Origin: Bacillus sp. (in: firmicutes)
GTDB lineage: Bacteria > Bacillota > Bacilli > Bacillales > JACDOC01
Direction: 5' to 3'
NCBI GenBank assembly: GCA_017656295.1
Contig: JACDOC010000006.1
Location: 83,488-147,487 of the forward strand
DNA length: 64,000 nt
The notes below the pieces were generated by a model, which was given only the letters and a program-made list of their open reading frames with translations, was not told the origin of the DNA and made no database searches. Below, piece after piece: positions 34,822 to 45,397 of the stretch. The position numbers were made by a program, and so were the translations under genes. How positions within the stretch are numbered: position 1 is the first letter of the stretch; each line of letters starts with the position of its first letter.

Positions 34822-35649
34822 GTGAAGAAAAAGGTTGGTCCCTTATTTTATTTATTTCTCATAGCCTTTGTCTTTTTCGTTATGTTTCCGTTTTTATGGA
34901 TGTTGCTAAGCTCGGTTAAACCTTTAACAGAACTATTTGGCGAAAAAGCATTTAAATGGTTTACAGCACACCCAACACTTAAAAACTATCATTCTGTCTT
35001 TTTTAATTATCCGTTTATGAAGTATATGTGGAATAGCTTCGTCGTCTCTTCCATCACTACCGTTTATACAGTATTTGTCGCTTCCTTTGCCGCATACGCA
35101 ATTGCGAGATTACATTTTAAAGGAAAATCAATCATTTTAGGAATTGTACTGTCGGTCTCGATGTTTCCACAAATCGCCACGATTTCTCCTATTTATATGT
35201 TTCTTAAAAATATGGGGTTAACGAATAGCTATTTAGGATTAATAATCCCGTATACAACCTTTGCGTTACCGTTATCCATTTGGTTGTTAGTAACGTTTTT
35301 TAGAAAAATTCCGAATGATTTAGAAGAAGCAGCGAAAATCGATGGTGCTTCCATGTTCCAAACGTATTGGCGGGTGATTTTACCATTAGCTATACCAGGA
35401 GTATTTACGACGGCCATCCTTGTATTTATAGCTGCTTGGAATGAGTTTCTTTTTGCTTTAACGATTAATACGGCGGATGATTATAAAACCGTTCCTGTTG
35501 GTATTGCGATGTTCCAAGGTCAGTACACCATACCGTGGGGAGAAATTGCAGCTGCAACAGTAGTAGTAACTGTACCGTTAGTCATCATGGTTCTTTTATT
35601 CCAACGTCGAATCGTTTCTGGATTAACTTCCGGTTCGGTAAAAGAATAA
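34822..35649 (+). CDS. Sugar ABC transporter permease, MalG-like
   Basis: A 275-residue permease with six membrane helices, starting at GTG 34822 behind AGAGGTG. The EAA motif EEAAKIDGASMFQTYWRVILP is near 172, and AWNEFLFALTINTADDYKTVPVG near 205-230 is typical of the MalG/carbohydrate family. No ATP-binding gene is found in the cluster; Bacillus carbohydrate importers of this class often share the single ATPase MsmX encoded elsewhere, which I presume applies here. Confidence 0.9.
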   Translation: MKKKVGPLFYLFLIAFVFFVMFPFLWMLLSSVKPLTELFGEKAFKWFTAHPTLKNYHSVFFNYPFMKYMWNSFVVSSITTVYTVFVASFAAYAIARLHFKGKSIILGIVLSVSMFPQIATISPIYMFLKNMGLTNSYLGLIIPYTTFALPLSIWLLVTFFRKIPNDLEEAAKIDGASMFQTYWRVILPLAIPGVFTTAILVFIAAWNEFLFALTINTADDYKTVPVGIAMFQGQYTIPWGEIAAATVVVTVPLVIMVLLFQRRIVSGLTSGSVKE

Positions 35650-35682
35650 TATTGTTGACTTCCCAAATGGAATCGTTAAGCA

Positions 35683-35721
35683 ACCGTTGGTAGATCCGAA
35701 AGCATTACCAACGGTCCTTTT
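35683..35721 (+). terminator. Terminator of the sugar ABC operon
   Basis: Stem ACCGTTGGTA / TACCAACGGT (35683-35692, 35706-35715) and then CCTTTTTC. Confidence 0.85.
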
Positions 35722-35908
35722 TCATTGGCTATGTTATATGTCATTGTTGATTATTAACAAGTTATTCACACGGCGGCCGACTCCAGCGGGAACAAGAAGC
35801 CGCAAGACCCTGGACCGAGCGTAGTGAGGGAAGCGGCTTGCGGCTTGCCCGTGGAAAGCGTCCGCCACAAGCGTAATGTATAAATATCAACAGTATCGTT
35901 TAACAGAC
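35721..35908 (-). repeat. Dispersed MITE-like repeat, copy B (inverted relative to copy A)
   Basis: Reverse complement of copy A at 4015-4210, with a few substitutions and small gaps. It fills most of the 35.65-36.0 kb gap between the transporter terminator and the second tRNA-Arg promoter. It has no open frame with a ribosome site. Confidence 0.85.
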
Positions 35909-35950
35909 TTTTCATTAAATGAATAAAAAAATGAAATTATAAAATACAAG

Positions 35951-35979
35951 TTGACGAACGAATGATAGTAGCCTATAAT
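35951..35979 (+). promoter_or_regulatory. Promoter of the second tRNA-Arg
   Basis: -35 TTGACG (35951-35956), 17 bp, -10 TATAAT (35974-35979). Hexamers and spacing equal those of the first tRNA copy, but the spacer and flanks differ. Confidence 0.8.
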
Positions 35980-36010
35980 AATACATGTTTCAATTGCATG
36001 AATTAATTAC

Positions 36011-36087
<77 letters not shown>

Positions 36088-36119
36088 GTTGAAACATGAA
36101 TACTACTTATACATATATT

Positions 36120-36152
36120 GATGCTTTTCCAAACGGAGAAGCATCTTTTTTT
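36120..36152 (+). terminator. Terminator of the second tRNA-Arg
   Basis: Stem GATGCTTTTCC / GGAGAAGCATC with an AAAC loop and seven T residues. Confidence 0.92.
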
Positions 36153-36169
36153 ATAACATGAACTGCATT

Positions 36170-36198
36170 TTGTTTTTCAAAAACGACCATGATACACT
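36170..36198 (+). promoter_or_regulatory. Probable promoter of ysoA
   Basis: -35 TTGTTT (36170-36175), 17 bp, -10 TACACT (36193-36198), 32 bases before the start codon. Confidence 0.5.
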
Positions 36199-36230
36199 AT
36201 TATTGGATTACACGAAAAGGACGGATATAT

Positions 36231-37247
36231 ATGACGAAAGGACGCTCGAAGAACCGTTCAAACAAAATCATTCCCTTTCCAGGGTTAAAAGAGCGACTTC
36301 TTCAAATTGGGACGGAAAAGTTAGAGAACAAGGAAGTAGAGGAAGCGATTCGTCTATTAAAGCAAGCGAAGGACATCAAACCAGTTGATGAACAAATACA
36401 AATCGCGTATGTAATGGCACTTTTTGAAGGGAAATATTATGAGGAAGCTAAAGCGGAATGTAAAGATTTACTTCACCGTGGAGTGGACGACTACCTTCAA
36501 GTTGTAGAGCTTTATTTAATGATTTTAATCCAATTAAATGAATACGAAGAAGTTGTATCTACCATTCACGCTTTATTAGAAGAAGCGGACCTTTCAATGG
36601 AGCAACGGACGCATTTTTTTCATCTGTTACAGTTAAGTGAAAAAGTATGGAAGAATCGTCAACCGGATACAATGGTAAAAATTAATTCATTGATGCTTCA
36701 TCAACAAGACGTCGTTGAACAAACAATGCAAATCGCCCAGTTAAAAGGTCAAAATTTAGAACCATATATCGAACAGTTAGAAAGTATGTTAAAGCAACCA
36801 GATGGGCATCCTTGGGTAAAAACGCTTATCTTACTATTATTAAAAGAACATCATTATAAAAAGGAAATGACTGTCACGAAATTTTCGAAAACAAAGCGCG
36901 TAATTCCGGTTGAACTTCCGGAATTTACCGAACAAGATTGGCTTCAACCGATTAGAATTGGTATTGAGCAACTGTATGAACATGAAAATCCTACTTTTTG
37001 TCAGGAATTATTGGCGATGCTGGAGAGGCATGGTTTTATCATGTTTCCATTTTCTTTATCACCAACCAAACCTGCTATTTGGATTGCTGCTTACGTATGG
37101 CTTGGGAATCAACTGTATGGAATCGAACTTTCAATTGAAACCATTACCGAGCAATTTCACATAAATGAATCTGAATTGAAACACGCGATTTCTTTTTTGC
37201 AACAACTAGAGGAGTGGATTGAGCCAACAAATTCACCGTCTAACTAG
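36231..37247 (+). CDS. ysoA: TPR-repeat protein YsoA
   Basis: ATG 36231 follows AAAAGGA with spacing 9; an upstream in-frame ATG lies in the promoter. The 338-residue soluble protein starts with a basic tail (TKGRSKNRSNK) and has tetratricopeptide-like helices in its first half (LLQIGTEKLENKEVEEAIRL, then ALFEGKYYEEAKAECKDLL and LIQLNEYEEVVSTIHALLEE). The C-terminal part (about 225-338) is not a recognisable domain to me. It sits in front of tig as ysoA does in B. subtilis. Function unknown. Confidence 0.85.
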   Translation: MTKGRSKNRSNKIIPFPGLKERLLQIGTEKLENKEVEEAIRLLKQAKDIKPVDEQIQIAYVMALFEGKYYEEAKAECKDLLHRGVDDYLQVVELYLMILIQLNEYEEVVSTIHALLEEADLSMEQRTHFFHLLQLSEKVWKNRQPDTMVKINSLMLHQQDVVEQTMQIAQLKGQNLEPYIEQLESMLKQPDGHPWVKTLILLLLKEHHYKKEMTVTKFSKTKRVIPVELPEFTEQDWLQPIRIGIEQLYEHENPTFCQELLAMLERHGFIMFPFSLSPTKPAIWIAAYVWLGNQLYGIELSIETITEQFHINESELKHAISFLQQLEEWIEPTNSPSN

Positions 37248-37248
37248 T

Positions 37249-37276
37249 TGAAAGAACGGTGTTGTATGTTATAATG
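37249..37276 (+). promoter_or_regulatory. Promoter of tig
   Basis: -35 TTGAAA (37249-37254), 16 bp, -10 TATAAT (37271-37276), beginning right after the ysoA stop; leader of about 125 bases. Confidence 0.65.
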
Positions 37277-37406
37277 AAATGGTTGTAATGTGTCTTTACA
37301 ATTCATTTTCTTACAAATGACAAAGACTTGGCTTTCTTTACTTAGCAAGTCTAGTTACGTGTTTTTACACAAATACTAATTATAGATTGTTGGAGGGAAA
37401 CGTGGT

Positions 37407-38693
37407 ATGTCAGTTAAATGGGAAAAATTAGAGGAAAACCGTGGCGTTCTTACAGTTGAAGTTGACGCTGAAACGGTAAATAACGGTTTAGATCAAGCGT
37501 TCAAAAAGGTAGTTAAACAAGTTTCTATTCCGGGATTCCGTAAAGGGAAAGTTCCTCGTCCAATTTTTGAAAAACGTTTCGGTGTAGAAGCTCTATACCA
37601 AGATGCATTAGACTTCATTCTTCCAGAAGCATATGCAAAAGCAATCGAAGAAGTCGGCATTGAACCAGTTGATCGTCCAGAAATCGATGTAGAACAAATG
37701 GAAAAAGGTAAAGAACTTATTTTCAAAGCAACTGTTACAGTAAAGCCTGAAGTTAAGCTTGGTGAGTACAAAGGGTTAGAAGTTGAAAAAATGGACACAG
37801 AAGTAACTGATGAAGATGTAGAAAACGAATTAAAAACAATCCAACAACGTTATGCAGAGCTTGTTGTGAAAGAAGAAGGTACTGCTGAAAACGGCGATAC
37901 AGTTGTCATTGACTTTGAAGGATTCGTTGATGGCGAAGCGTTTGAAGGCGGTAAAGCGGAAAACTATTCTCTTGAATTAGGTTCAGGTACATTTATTCCT
38001 GGATTTGAAGACCAATTAGTTGGTACAAAAGCTGGCGATGAAAAAGACGTTGAAGTAACATTCCCTGAAGAGTATCATGCGGCTGAACTTGCAGGCAAAC
38101 CAGCGGTATTTAAAGTAAAAGTACATGAAGTAAAAACAAAACAACTTCCAGAATTAGATGATGAATTTGCGAAAGATGTAGATGAGGAAGTAGAAACATT
38201 AGCAGAACTGAAAGAAAAAATTAAAAATCGTTTAGTTGAAAGCAAAAAGAACGAAGCAGAACAAACACTACGTGACACACTTGTAGAAAAAGCAACAGAA
38301 AATGCAGAAATGAACGTTCCAGAAGTAATGATCGAAAACGAAATCGATCGCATGATGAACGAGTTTGAACAACGCCTGCAAATGCAAGGTATGAACTTAG
38401 AACTTTACTTCCAATTCTCTGGGCAAGATAAAGAGGCATTACGTGCACAAATGAAAGAAGATGCAGAAAAACGTGTTCGTACAAGCTTAACGCTTGAAGC
38501 GATTGCGAAAGCAGAAAACATTGAAGTAACAGATGCAGAAGTTGAAGAAGAAGTAAACAAAATGGCTGAGCTTTACAACATGTCTGCTGATAGCATTAAG
38601 AAAGCTCTTGGTAGCCTAGATGGCTTAAAAGCGGATCTACAAATTCGTAAAGCAGTTGAGTTTCTTGTAGAAAATAGCAAAACTGTTGCATAA
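37407..38693 (+). CDS. tig: Trigger factor (ribosome-associated chaperone, prolyl isomerase)
   Basis: A 428-residue protein with the three trigger factor parts: the N-terminal ribosome-binding domain with signature [17 protein letters not shown] (near 43-60), the FKBP-type prolyl isomerase domain (about 160-245, [16 protein letters not shown] and [22 protein letters not shown] segments) and the helical C-terminal chaperone domain. It binds the ribosome exit tunnel and helps fold new proteins. ATG 37407 follows TTGGAGGG. It precedes clpX as usual. Confidence 0.97.
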   Translation: MSVKWEKLEENRGVLTVEVDAETVNNGLDQAFKKVVKQVSIPGFRKGKVPRPIFEKRFGVEALYQDALDFILPEAYAKAIEEVGIEPVDRPEIDVEQMEKGKELIFKATVTVKPEVKLGEYKGLEVEKMDTEVTDEDVENELKTIQQRYAELVVKEEGTAENGDTVVIDFEGFVDGEAFEGGKAENYSLELGSGTFIPGFEDQLVGTKAGDEKDVEVTFPEEYHAAELAGKPAVFKVKVHEVKTKQLPELDDEFAKDVDEEVETLAELKEKIKNRLVESKKNEAEQTLRDTLVEKATENAEMNVPEVMIENEIDRMMNEFEQRLQMQGMNLELYFQFSGQDKEALRAQMKEDAEKRVRTSLTLEAIAKAENIEVTDAEVEEEVNKMAELYNMSADSIKKALGSLDGLKADLQIRKAVEFLVENSKTVA

Positions 38694-38765
38694 TATAAGT
38701 AACAAGATTTTTCAAACTAACGATTCAATCAATAGTTTCCTTGAACATTCTGATGATCCACAACA

Positions 38766-38796
38766 ACAAGGCGCGAGTTTATTCGTGCCTTGTTTT
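38766..38796 (+). terminator. Terminator of tig
   Basis: Stem ACAAGGCGCGA / TCGTGCCTTGT with a GTTTAT loop and TTTT. Confidence 0.88.
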
Positions 38797-38872
38797 ATAA
38801 AATTTACATAAGTTGGACCGATGAGACATAATACATACTTAATCGTTTAATTTCCTTTTCGATATGGAAATA

Positions 38873-38881
38873 TGATAAAAT
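38873..38881 (+). promoter_or_regulatory. Extended -10 promoter of clpX
   Basis: TGATAAAAT (TG-N-TAAAAT); the -35 region is weak. Confidence 0.45.
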
Positions 38882-38959
38882 GCATTACATAAATATATCA
38901 TTATGTTTGCACGTCGTGATTAGCTTCACATTACTTTGATTTTTAAGGGGTGACATTCA

Positions 38960-40231
38960 TTGTTTAAGTTTAACGATGAAAAAGGACAATTAAAATGTTC
39001 TTTCTGTGGGAAAACACAAGACCAAGTCCGTAAGCTGGTTGCTGGACCAGGTGTATATATATGTGATGAGTGTATTGAACTTTGTACAGAAATTGTCGAG
39101 GAAGAATTAGGAACAGAAGAAGAAGTAGAGTTTAAAGATGTTCCAAAACCTCGCGAAATTCGTGAGATTTTAGATGAGTATGTAATCGGCCAAGATCAAG
39201 CGAAAAAGTCGTTAGCAGTGGCTGTTTATAACCATTACAAACGCATAAATTCCAACAGTAAAATTGATGATGTGGAATTAGCCAAAAGTAATATTTGTCT
39301 AATCGGACCAACTGGAAGTGGAAAAACGTTATTAGCTCAAACGTTAGCCCGCATTTTAAATGTACCATTCGCTATCGCAGATGCGACATCATTAACAGAA
39401 GCTGGTTATGTTGGTGAAGACGTCGAAAATATTTTGTTAAAACTTATTCAAGCAGCTGATTATGACGTGGAAAAAGCTGAGAAAGGGATAATTTACATTG
39501 ATGAAATCGACAAAATTGCCCGTAAATCTGAAAATCCATCCATTACACGTGATGTATCTGGAGAAGGGGTACAACAAGCGTTACTTAAAATTTTAGAAGG
39601 TACGGTCGCTAGTGTTCCACCTCAAGGAGGAAGAAAGCACCCGCACCAAGAATTTATTCAAATCGATACGACGAACATATTATTTATTTGTGGTGGGGCG
39701 TTTGATGGTATTGAGCAAATTATTAAACGTCGGTTAGGGCAAAAAGTTATCGGATTTGGCTCCGATCCGAAACAAGGAGAAGTTGAAGAAAAAGAACTTC
39801 TTACAAAAGTAGTACCTGAAGACTTATTAAAATTCGGATTAATTCCTGAGTTTATCGGACGTCTTCCGGTAATTGCCAGTCTTGAACAATTAGATGAAGA
39901 TGCGTTAGTTGAAATTTTAACGAAGCCGAAAAATGCCCTCGTTAAACAATATCAAAAAATGCTCGAATTAGATGGTGTAGAGTTAGAATTCGAAGAGGAG
40001 GCGCTCCGTGAGATTGCGAAAAAAGCGATTGAGCGGAAAACGGGTGCTCGTGGATTACGTTCCATTATCGAAAGTGTCATGTTAGATGTCATGTTTGAAT
40101 TACCGTCCCGTGATGATATTAAAAAATGCATTATTACGAAAGAAACGATTACAGATCAGCATTCACCGAAACTTATTTTGGAAGATGGAACAGTTATTTC
40201 TGATACAGAAGAGACAAAAACAAGTGCATAA
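38960..40231 (+). CDS. clpX: ATP-dependent Clp protease ATP-binding subunit ClpX
   Basis: A 423-residue AAA+ unfoldase. It has an N-terminal C4 zinc finger (CSFCGKTQ and CDECIELC, near 13-39), Walker A GPTGSGKT near 117, the pore loop GYVGED near 150, Walker [12 protein letters not shown] near 180 and sensor 2 GARGLRSI near 365. It feeds substrates to ClpP (not in the window). The TTG start at 38960 gives the expected [13 protein letters not shown] and is behind GGGGTGAC; a rare start for clpX but no ATG or GTG is available in frame. Confidence 0.97.
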   Translation: MFKFNDEKGQLKCSFCGKTQDQVRKLVAGPGVYICDECIELCTEIVEEELGTEEEVEFKDVPKPREIREILDEYVIGQDQAKKSLAVAVYNHYKRINSNSKIDDVELAKSNICLIGPTGSGKTLLAQTLARILNVPFAIADATSLTEAGYVGEDVENILLKLIQAADYDVEKAEKGIIYIDEIDKIARKSENPSITRDVSGEGVQQALLKILEGTVASVPPQGGRKHPHQEFIQIDTTNILFICGGAFDGIEQIIKRRLGQKVIGFGSDPKQGEVEEKELLTKVVPEDLLKFGLIPEFIGRLPVIASLEQLDEDALVEILTKPKNALVKQYQKMLELDGVELEFEEEALREIAKKAIERKTGARGLRSIIESVMLDVMFELPSRDDIKKCIITKETITDQHSPKLILEDGTVISDTEETKTSA

Positions 40232-40244
40232 AACTTTGATATGC

Positions 40245-40280
40245 CCCTTTCTGTCCTATGAAGCAGAAAGGGTTTTTATT
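40245..40280 (+). terminator. Terminator of clpX
   Basis: Stem CCCTTTCTG / CAGAAAGGG with a loop of about ten bases and a TTTTTATTT tail. Confidence 0.88.
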
Positions 40281-40317
40281 TAATTCGAATATTCCTCCCT
40301 ACAAAACGTAAAAAATC

Positions 40318-40347
40318 GTTTATTCCTCCACAGGAAAGGAGATACTA
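40318..40347 (+). promoter_or_regulatory. Possible SigF promoter of lonB
   Basis: -35 GTTTA (40318-40322), 15 bp, -10 GGAGATACTA (40338-40347) fits the forespore pattern GYATA-N15-GGNNANANTN with one -35 mismatch. B. subtilis lonB is made in the forespore under SigF. Confidence 0.5.
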
Positions 40348-40385
40348 GCAGTAATAAGAAAGATTGACAACGTGGAGGGAAAATG

Positions 40386-42059
40386 ATGGGGTGGACAGGT
40401 ATTGCTTTAATCATTCAGTTAGTTTTTGGCGTCATCATTGGGTTATACTTTTGGAATTTATTAAAAAACCAACGCATTCAAAAAGTATCCATTGATCGAG
40501 AATCGAAAAAGGAAATGGAACAATTACGAAAGATGCGGGCTATTTCCCTTACAGAACCGTTAGCTGAAAAAGTGCGACCAAAAACATTTGAAGATATTGT
40601 TGGTCAGAAAGATGGAATCAAATCATTAAAAGCAGCGCTTTGTGGACCTAACCCACAACACGTCATCATTTACGGACCACCAGGTGTAGGTAAAACAGCA
40701 GCTGCTCGCCTTGTGTTAGAAGAAGCGAAAAAAAATCCGAAATCACCTTTTCGACCTTCGTCAGTATTTGTTGAATTGGACGCAACTACTGCACGCTTTG
40801 ATGAAAGAGGAATTGCCGACCCATTAATTGGTTCGGTGCACGACCCGATTTATCAAGGAGCTGGAGCGATGGGACAAGCAGGAATTCCTCAACCAAAACA
40901 AGGAGCGGTAACGAACGCCCATGGTGGAGTATTATTTATTGATGAAATCGGGGAGTTACATCCAATTCAAATGAATAAGTTATTAAAAGTGCTCGAAGAT
41001 CGAAAAGTGTTTTTAGAAAGCGCCTACTATAGCGAAGAGAATACACAAATACCAACGTATATTCACGATATTTTTAAAAATGGACTCCCGGCTGATTTTC
41101 GGTTGATAGGAGCGACAACTCGAACACCGAATGAAATTCCACCTGCGATTCGGTCGCGCTGTATGGAAATCTTTTTTCGAGAACTTGACCAAGAGGAAGT
41201 TCAACAAGTGGCGAAAAAAGCAGCGGATAAAGTGCAGCTGGCCATTAGTGACCACGGGTTAGCCACCATTGCTTCCTATGCACGAAACGGTCGAGAAGCG
41301 GTAAATATGGTACAAATCGCTGCAGGCATAGCAATCAATGAGGATCGAACGTTCATTAAAGACGAAGACATTGAATGGATTATTCAATCGAGCCAACTGA
41401 CCCCACGAATGGAGAAAAAAGTAGCGAATAATAAAAGGGTCGGCCTTGTGAACGGCCTTGCTGTAACAGGTCCGAATAGCGGCTCACTGCTTGAGATTGA
41501 AGTAAGTGTTATTCCATCTAAGGGAAAGGGATCAATAAATATTACCGGCATTGTGGAAGAAGAAAGTATCGGAAATGAAGGAAAATCCATTCGGAGAAAA
41601 AGCATGGCAAAGGGCTCTATAGAAAATGTATTAACTGTATTACGCTCCATCGGCGTACCTGCTGATCAATACGATATCCATGTTAATTTTCCAGGTGGTA
41701 TTCCGGTCGATGGTCCTTCAGCTGGTATCGCAATGGCAACGGGGATTTATTCTGCCATTTACAACATTCCCATTAAACAAGGGTTAGCGATGACGGGAGA
41801 AATAAGCATTCATGGCTTTGTGAAACCTGTTGGAGGAATATACCAAAAGGTACGCGCAGCTAAGCGCTCTGGAGCAACAACCGTACTCATCCCTCATGAA
41901 AACATGCAAAAACTGTTACAAGAAATGAAAGATATTCACATTGTTCCAGTTATGCATATACGTGAAGTTTTTGAATGGGCGCTTGATCAGGAAGGCTCTA
42001 TACCAATTGACGTACCAATCGTTTTCGAAAAGGAAGATCAAAATAAAAAATCTGTGTAG
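40386..42059 (+). CDS. lonB: LonB forespore ATP-dependent protease
   Basis: The second of two adjacent ATG codons is preferred (GGAGGG, spacing near 7; the B. subtilis protein also starts with a single Met before a Trp-Thr-Gly). The 557-residue protein has one N-terminal membrane helix (about 4-24), an AAA+ module with Walker [14 protein letters not shown] near 98 and Walker B VLFIDEIGELHP near 180, and a C-terminal Lon proteolytic domain with Ser in DGPSAGIAMATG near 443 and the catalytic Lys region near 486. It lacks the long N-terminal domain of LonA. It is a sporulation protease. Confidence 0.95.
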   Translation: MGWTGIALIIQLVFGVIIGLYFWNLLKNQRIQKVSIDRESKKEMEQLRKMRAISLTEPLAEKVRPKTFEDIVGQKDGIKSLKAALCGPNPQHVIIYGPPGVGKTAAARLVLEEAKKNPKSPFRPSSVFVELDATTARFDERGIADPLIGSVHDPIYQGAGAMGQAGIPQPKQGAVTNAHGGVLFIDEIGELHPIQMNKLLKVLEDRKVFLESAYYSEENTQIPTYIHDIFKNGLPADFRLIGATTRTPNEIPPAIRSRCMEIFFRELDQEEVQQVAKKAADKVQLAISDHGLATIASYARNGREAVNMVQIAAGIAINEDRTFIKDEDIEWIIQSSQLTPRMEKKVANNKRVGLVNGLAVTGPNSGSLLEIEVSVIPSKGKGSINITGIVEEESIGNEGKSIRRKSMAKGSIENVLTVLRSIGVPADQYDIHVNFPGGIPVDGPSAGIAMATGIYSAIYNIPIKQGLAMTGEISIHGFVKPVGGIYQKVRAAKRSGATTVLIPHENMQKLLQEMKDIHIVPVMHIREVFEWALDQEGSIPIDVPIVFEKEDQNKKSV

Positions 42060-42087
42060 TCGATTTGGATTTCCAAATCGATTTTTC
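42060..42087 (+). terminator. Terminator of lonB
   Basis: TCGATTTGGA / TCCAAATCGA stem starts right after the stop codon, followed by TTTTTCC. Confidence 0.88.
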
Positions 42088-42201
42088 CTTTCATAAATAA
42101 AAATACACCGATTGATAATACTAACTTTTGAAGCAAAAATAGTAGACAAAAAACTTTTTTTTTGATTTAAAAAAATAGCAGGGGATTTCCGGTACACAGA
42201 A

Positions 42202-42231
42202 TGGACAATAAATAATAAAATACGTTAGAAT
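42202..42231 (+). promoter_or_regulatory. Tentative promoter of lonA
   Basis: -35 TGGACA (42202-42207), 18 bp, -10 TAGAAT (42226-42231). The 42088-42200 stretch is AT-rich and otherwise featureless to me; no CIRCE or CtsR tandem heptads are seen. Confidence 0.4.
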
Positions 42232-42313
42232 GAGAAGAAACTTCTAACAAAATTGGTATTCATGTCATTCAATTGTACATATGGTTGATTGTTTCATCAT
42301 GGAGGTGTATACA

Positions 42314-44647
42314 ATGAATTCAACGATAGAACGACCTATTCCCCTCCTTCCATTGCGAGGATTGCTCGTCTATCCTACGATGGTCCTGCACTTAGACGTT
42401 GGTCGTGAGCGTTCCGTTCAAGCGTTAGAGAAAGCGATGATGGATGACAACATCATTTTTTTAACCACGCAAAAGGATGTAGCTATCGACGAACCAACGG
42501 AAGATGATTTGTATCGGATGGGAACATTAACGAAAGTAAAACAAATGTTAAAGCTTCCAAACGGTACCATTCGTGTATTAGTTGAAGGAATGAAGCGAGC
42601 GGAAATTGTGGAATTTTTTGATGAAGGATCGTATTTTGCCGCCACGTTAAAAACATACGAAGATCCAGCGACAGCGGACGTCGAAGAAAAGGCGCTCATG
42701 CGGACTGTCTTAGACTATTTTGAACAATACATAAAATTGTCCAAAAAGATATCCGCTGAAACATTTGCAACTGTATCCGATATGGAAGAGCCAGGGCGTC
42801 TCGCTGATATTGTGTCATCCCACTTGCCGTTAAAGTTAAAAGAAAAACAAGAAATTTTAGAGACGATTGATATTAAAGAACGGTTAAATCGTGTGATTGA
42901 AATTATTCATAATGAAAAAGAGGTGCTCCATCTAGAAAAGAAAATCAGTCAGCGTGTCAAACGAGCGATGGAGCGAACACAAAAAGAGTATTATTTGCGT
43001 GAACAAATGAAAGCGATCCAAAAAGAGCTAGGGGAAAAAGAGGGAAAGACAGGCGAAATTGCTGAACTGACTGAAAAAATCGAGCAAGCAGGCATGCCTG
43101 AGCATGTGAAAAAAACAGCAATGAAAGAGCTGGAACGTTATGAGAAAGTACCGAGCAATTCAGCTGAAAGTGCAGTTATTCGAAATTATATCGATTGGCT
43201 TTTAGCTCTTCCTTGGTCAAAAGCAACAAAAGACGACTTAAATCTGCAAAAAGCGGAACGTATTTTAAACCGAGACCATTATGGACTTGATAAAGTAAAA
43301 GAACGAGTATTGGAATATTTAGCTGTTCAACAGTTAACAAAATCGTTAAAAGGGCCGATTTTATGCTTAGCTGGTCCACCAGGGGTCGGTAAAACGAGCT
43401 TAGCCCGTTCCATTGCAGAATCGCTTGGTCGCAAGTTTGTCCGTATTTCCCTCGGGGGCGTTCGAGATGAGTCGGAAATCCGTGGGCATCGACGTACATA
43501 TGTCGGCGCGATGCCAGGACGGATCATCCAAGGAATGAAAAAAGCAGGAACGATTAATCCGGTATTTTTACTCGATGAGATAGATAAAATGTCTAGCGAT
43601 TTCCGAGGAGATCCATCGGCCGCTTTATTGGAAGTATTAGATCCAGAACAAAACGCCACATTTAGTGATCATTATATTGAAGAAACGTATGATTTATCTA
43701 AAGTCATGTTTATCGCAACGGCTAACGACTTATCTACGATACCAGGGCCGTTACGAGATCGCATGGAGATTATCACTATTCCTGGTTATACCGAAATAGA
43801 AAAAATTCACATTGCGAAAAATCATTTGTTACCAAAACAAATTAAAGAACATGGTTTAACAAAAGGGCAGCTACAAGTCCGAGACGAAGCGTTAAAAAAT
43901 ATTGTTCGTTATTACACGCGAGAAGCTGGCGTCCGTGGACTGGAGCGGCAAATTGCTACCATTTGCCGTAAAACCGCTAAAATTATTGTTAGCGGTGAAA
44001 AAAAGCGTGTCGTGGTAACTGAAAAGCAGCTAAAGCAATTGCTAGGTAAAGAAAAATTCCGTTACGGACAAGCAGAATTGACCGATCAAGTAGGTGTGGC
44101 AACAGGATTAGCTTATACCGCGTTTGGTGGAGATACGTTACAAATTGAAGTTTCCTTGACTCCAGGGAAAGGAAAGCTCGTATTGACTGGTAAATTAGGA
44201 GACGTTATGAAAGAATCTGCACAAACGGCGTTTAGTTACGTTCGTTCGAAAGCAAAAGAATGGAACATTGAAGAAGACTTCCATGAAAAATATGATATTC
44301 ATATTCACGTGCCTGAAGGAGCTGTTCCAAAAGACGGTCCTTCTGCTGGTATTACGATTGCTACCGCTCTATTTTCGGCGTTAACGAATCGACCGGTAAA
44401 GAAAGATGTCGGCATGACCGGTGAAATCACTCTTCGTGGTCGCGTATTGCCGATTGGTGGGGTTAAAGAAAAAACGTTAAGTGCGCATCGAGCCGGATTA
44501 AAGACGGTTATTTTACCTCAAGAAAACGAAAAAGATATAGATGATATTCCTTCGAGTGTACGAAAAGATCTTCACTTTGTGTTAGTTTCCCATGTCGATG
44601 AAGTGCTTCAAACAGCATTAAGGGGGGAGACTGGTGAAGGTACATGA
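42314..44647 (+). CDS. lonA: ATP-dependent protease LonA
   Basis: ATG 42314 follows GGAGGTG with spacing 7 and gives [18 protein letters not shown], the family start; an upstream ORF extension lacks a site. The 777-residue protein has the N-terminal substrate domain (about 10-205), a coiled coil (to about 310), AAA+ Walker [14 protein letters not shown] near 353 and Walker [11 protein letters not shown] near 417, and the serine-lysine protease domain with Ser in [12 protein letters not shown] near 676 and Lys in [14 protein letters not shown] near 719. It degrades abnormal proteins. Confidence 0.97.
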   Translation: MNSTIERPIPLLPLRGLLVYPTMVLHLDVGRERSVQALEKAMMDDNIIFLTTQKDVAIDEPTEDDLYRMGTLTKVKQMLKLPNGTIRVLVEGMKRAEIVEFFDEGSYFAATLKTYEDPATADVEEKALMRTVLDYFEQYIKLSKKISAETFATVSDMEEPGRLADIVSSHLPLKLKEKQEILETIDIKERLNRVIEIIHNEKEVLHLEKKISQRVKRAMERTQKEYYLREQMKAIQKELGEKEGKTGEIAELTEKIEQAGMPEHVKKTAMKELERYEKVPSNSAESAVIRNYIDWLLALPWSKATKDDLNLQKAERILNRDHYGLDKVKERVLEYLAVQQLTKSLKGPILCLAGPPGVGKTSLARSIAESLGRKFVRISLGGVRDESEIRGHRRTYVGAMPGRIIQGMKKAGTINPVFLLDEIDKMSSDFRGDPSAALLEVLDPEQNATFSDHYIEETYDLSKVMFIATANDLSTIPGPLRDRMEIITIPGYTEIEKIHIAKNHLLPKQIKEHGLTKGQLQVRDEALKNIVRYYTREAGVRGLERQIATICRKTAKIIVSGEKKRVVVTEKQLKQLLGKEKFRYGQAELTDQVGVATGLAYTAFGGDTLQIEVSLTPGKGKLVLTGKLGDVMKESAQTAFSYVRSKAKEWNIEEDFHEKYDIHIHVPEGAVPKDGPSAGITIATALFSALTNRPVKKDVGMTGEITLRGRVLPIGGVKEKTLSAHRAGLKTVILPQENEKDIDDIPSSVRKDLHFVLVSHVDEVLQTALRGETGEGT

Positions 44648-45218
44648 TGCTCATTTAGTTATCAGTGCTGTCAAACAAGAACAATATCCTGAAGGGAATT
44701 TGCCTGAATTTGCATTAGCAGGAAGGTCAAACGTTGGAAAGTCATCCTTCATTAATAAAATGATCAATCGAAAAAATTTAGCACGTACATCTTCTAAGCC
44801 GGGGAAAACGCAAACATTAAATTTTTATAACATCAATGACCAATTGCACTTTGTCGACGTTCCTGGATATGGGTTCGCGAAAGTATCGAAAAAAGAACGT
44901 GAAGCATGGGGAAAGATGATTGAAACGTACTTAACGACACGGGAACAATTAAGAGCGGTAATTCTTATTGTGGATTTACGTCATCCACCGACAAGCGACG
45001 ATTGTATGATGTACGACTTTTTAAAGCATTACGAAATCCCAACCATTGTCATTGCGACAAAAGCGGATAAAATTCCTAAAGGCAAGTGGCAAAAACATGT
45101 AAAAATAACAAAAGAGACGCTTCATTTAGATCCAGAAGACGATTTAGTCATCTTTTCGTCTGAAACTGGACAAGGAAAAGATGAAGCTTGGAAGTGTATT
45201 CTTAAATATATGAATTAA
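44634..45218 (+). CDS. ysxC: Ribosome biogenesis GTP-binding protein YsxC (EngB)
   Basis: A 194-residue TrmE-Era-EngA-EngB GTPase needed for 50S subunit assembly. G1 [13 protein letters not shown] (near 30), G2 around [12 protein letters not shown] (near 57), G3 DVPGYGFA (near 75) and G4 TKADK (near 145) are all present. GTG 44634 follows AGGGGGGAG and overlaps the lonA end by 14 bases, so translation is coupled. A strong terminator begins at its stop codon. Confidence 0.96.
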   Translation: MKVHDAHLVISAVKQEQYPEGNLPEFALAGRSNVGKSSFINKMINRKNLARTSSKPGKTQTLNFYNINDQLHFVDVPGYGFAKVSKKEREAWGKMIETYLTTREQLRAVILIVDLRHPPTSDDCMMYDFLKHYEIPTIVIATKADKIPKGKWQKHVKITKETLHLDPEDDLVIFSSETGQGKDEAWKCILKYMN

Positions 45219-45248
45219 TAACAGGGCCTCGTCCCTGTTATTTTTTTT
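45217..45248 (+). terminator. Terminator of lonA-ysxC
   Basis: Stem AATAACAGGG / CCCTGTTATT with a CCTCGT loop and a run of T residues. Confidence 0.94.
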
Positions 45249-45397
45249 AGAAAAAAATGTTTAATTTGGTTTTAATGTGGAATGTACATAATAAGAAGGT
45301 GTGTTCAAACATAACTTTTGGGACGAATAGTCTATGAATCTAGCGCATACTTCTTATGTAAGGAAAAAAATACGAGAGGGAGGATGGTGGGTAACAA

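Noticed and set aside
36158..36388. 76-codon open frame before ysoA
   Set aside because: Overlaps the promoter and 5' part of ysoA in another frame; no ribosome site.
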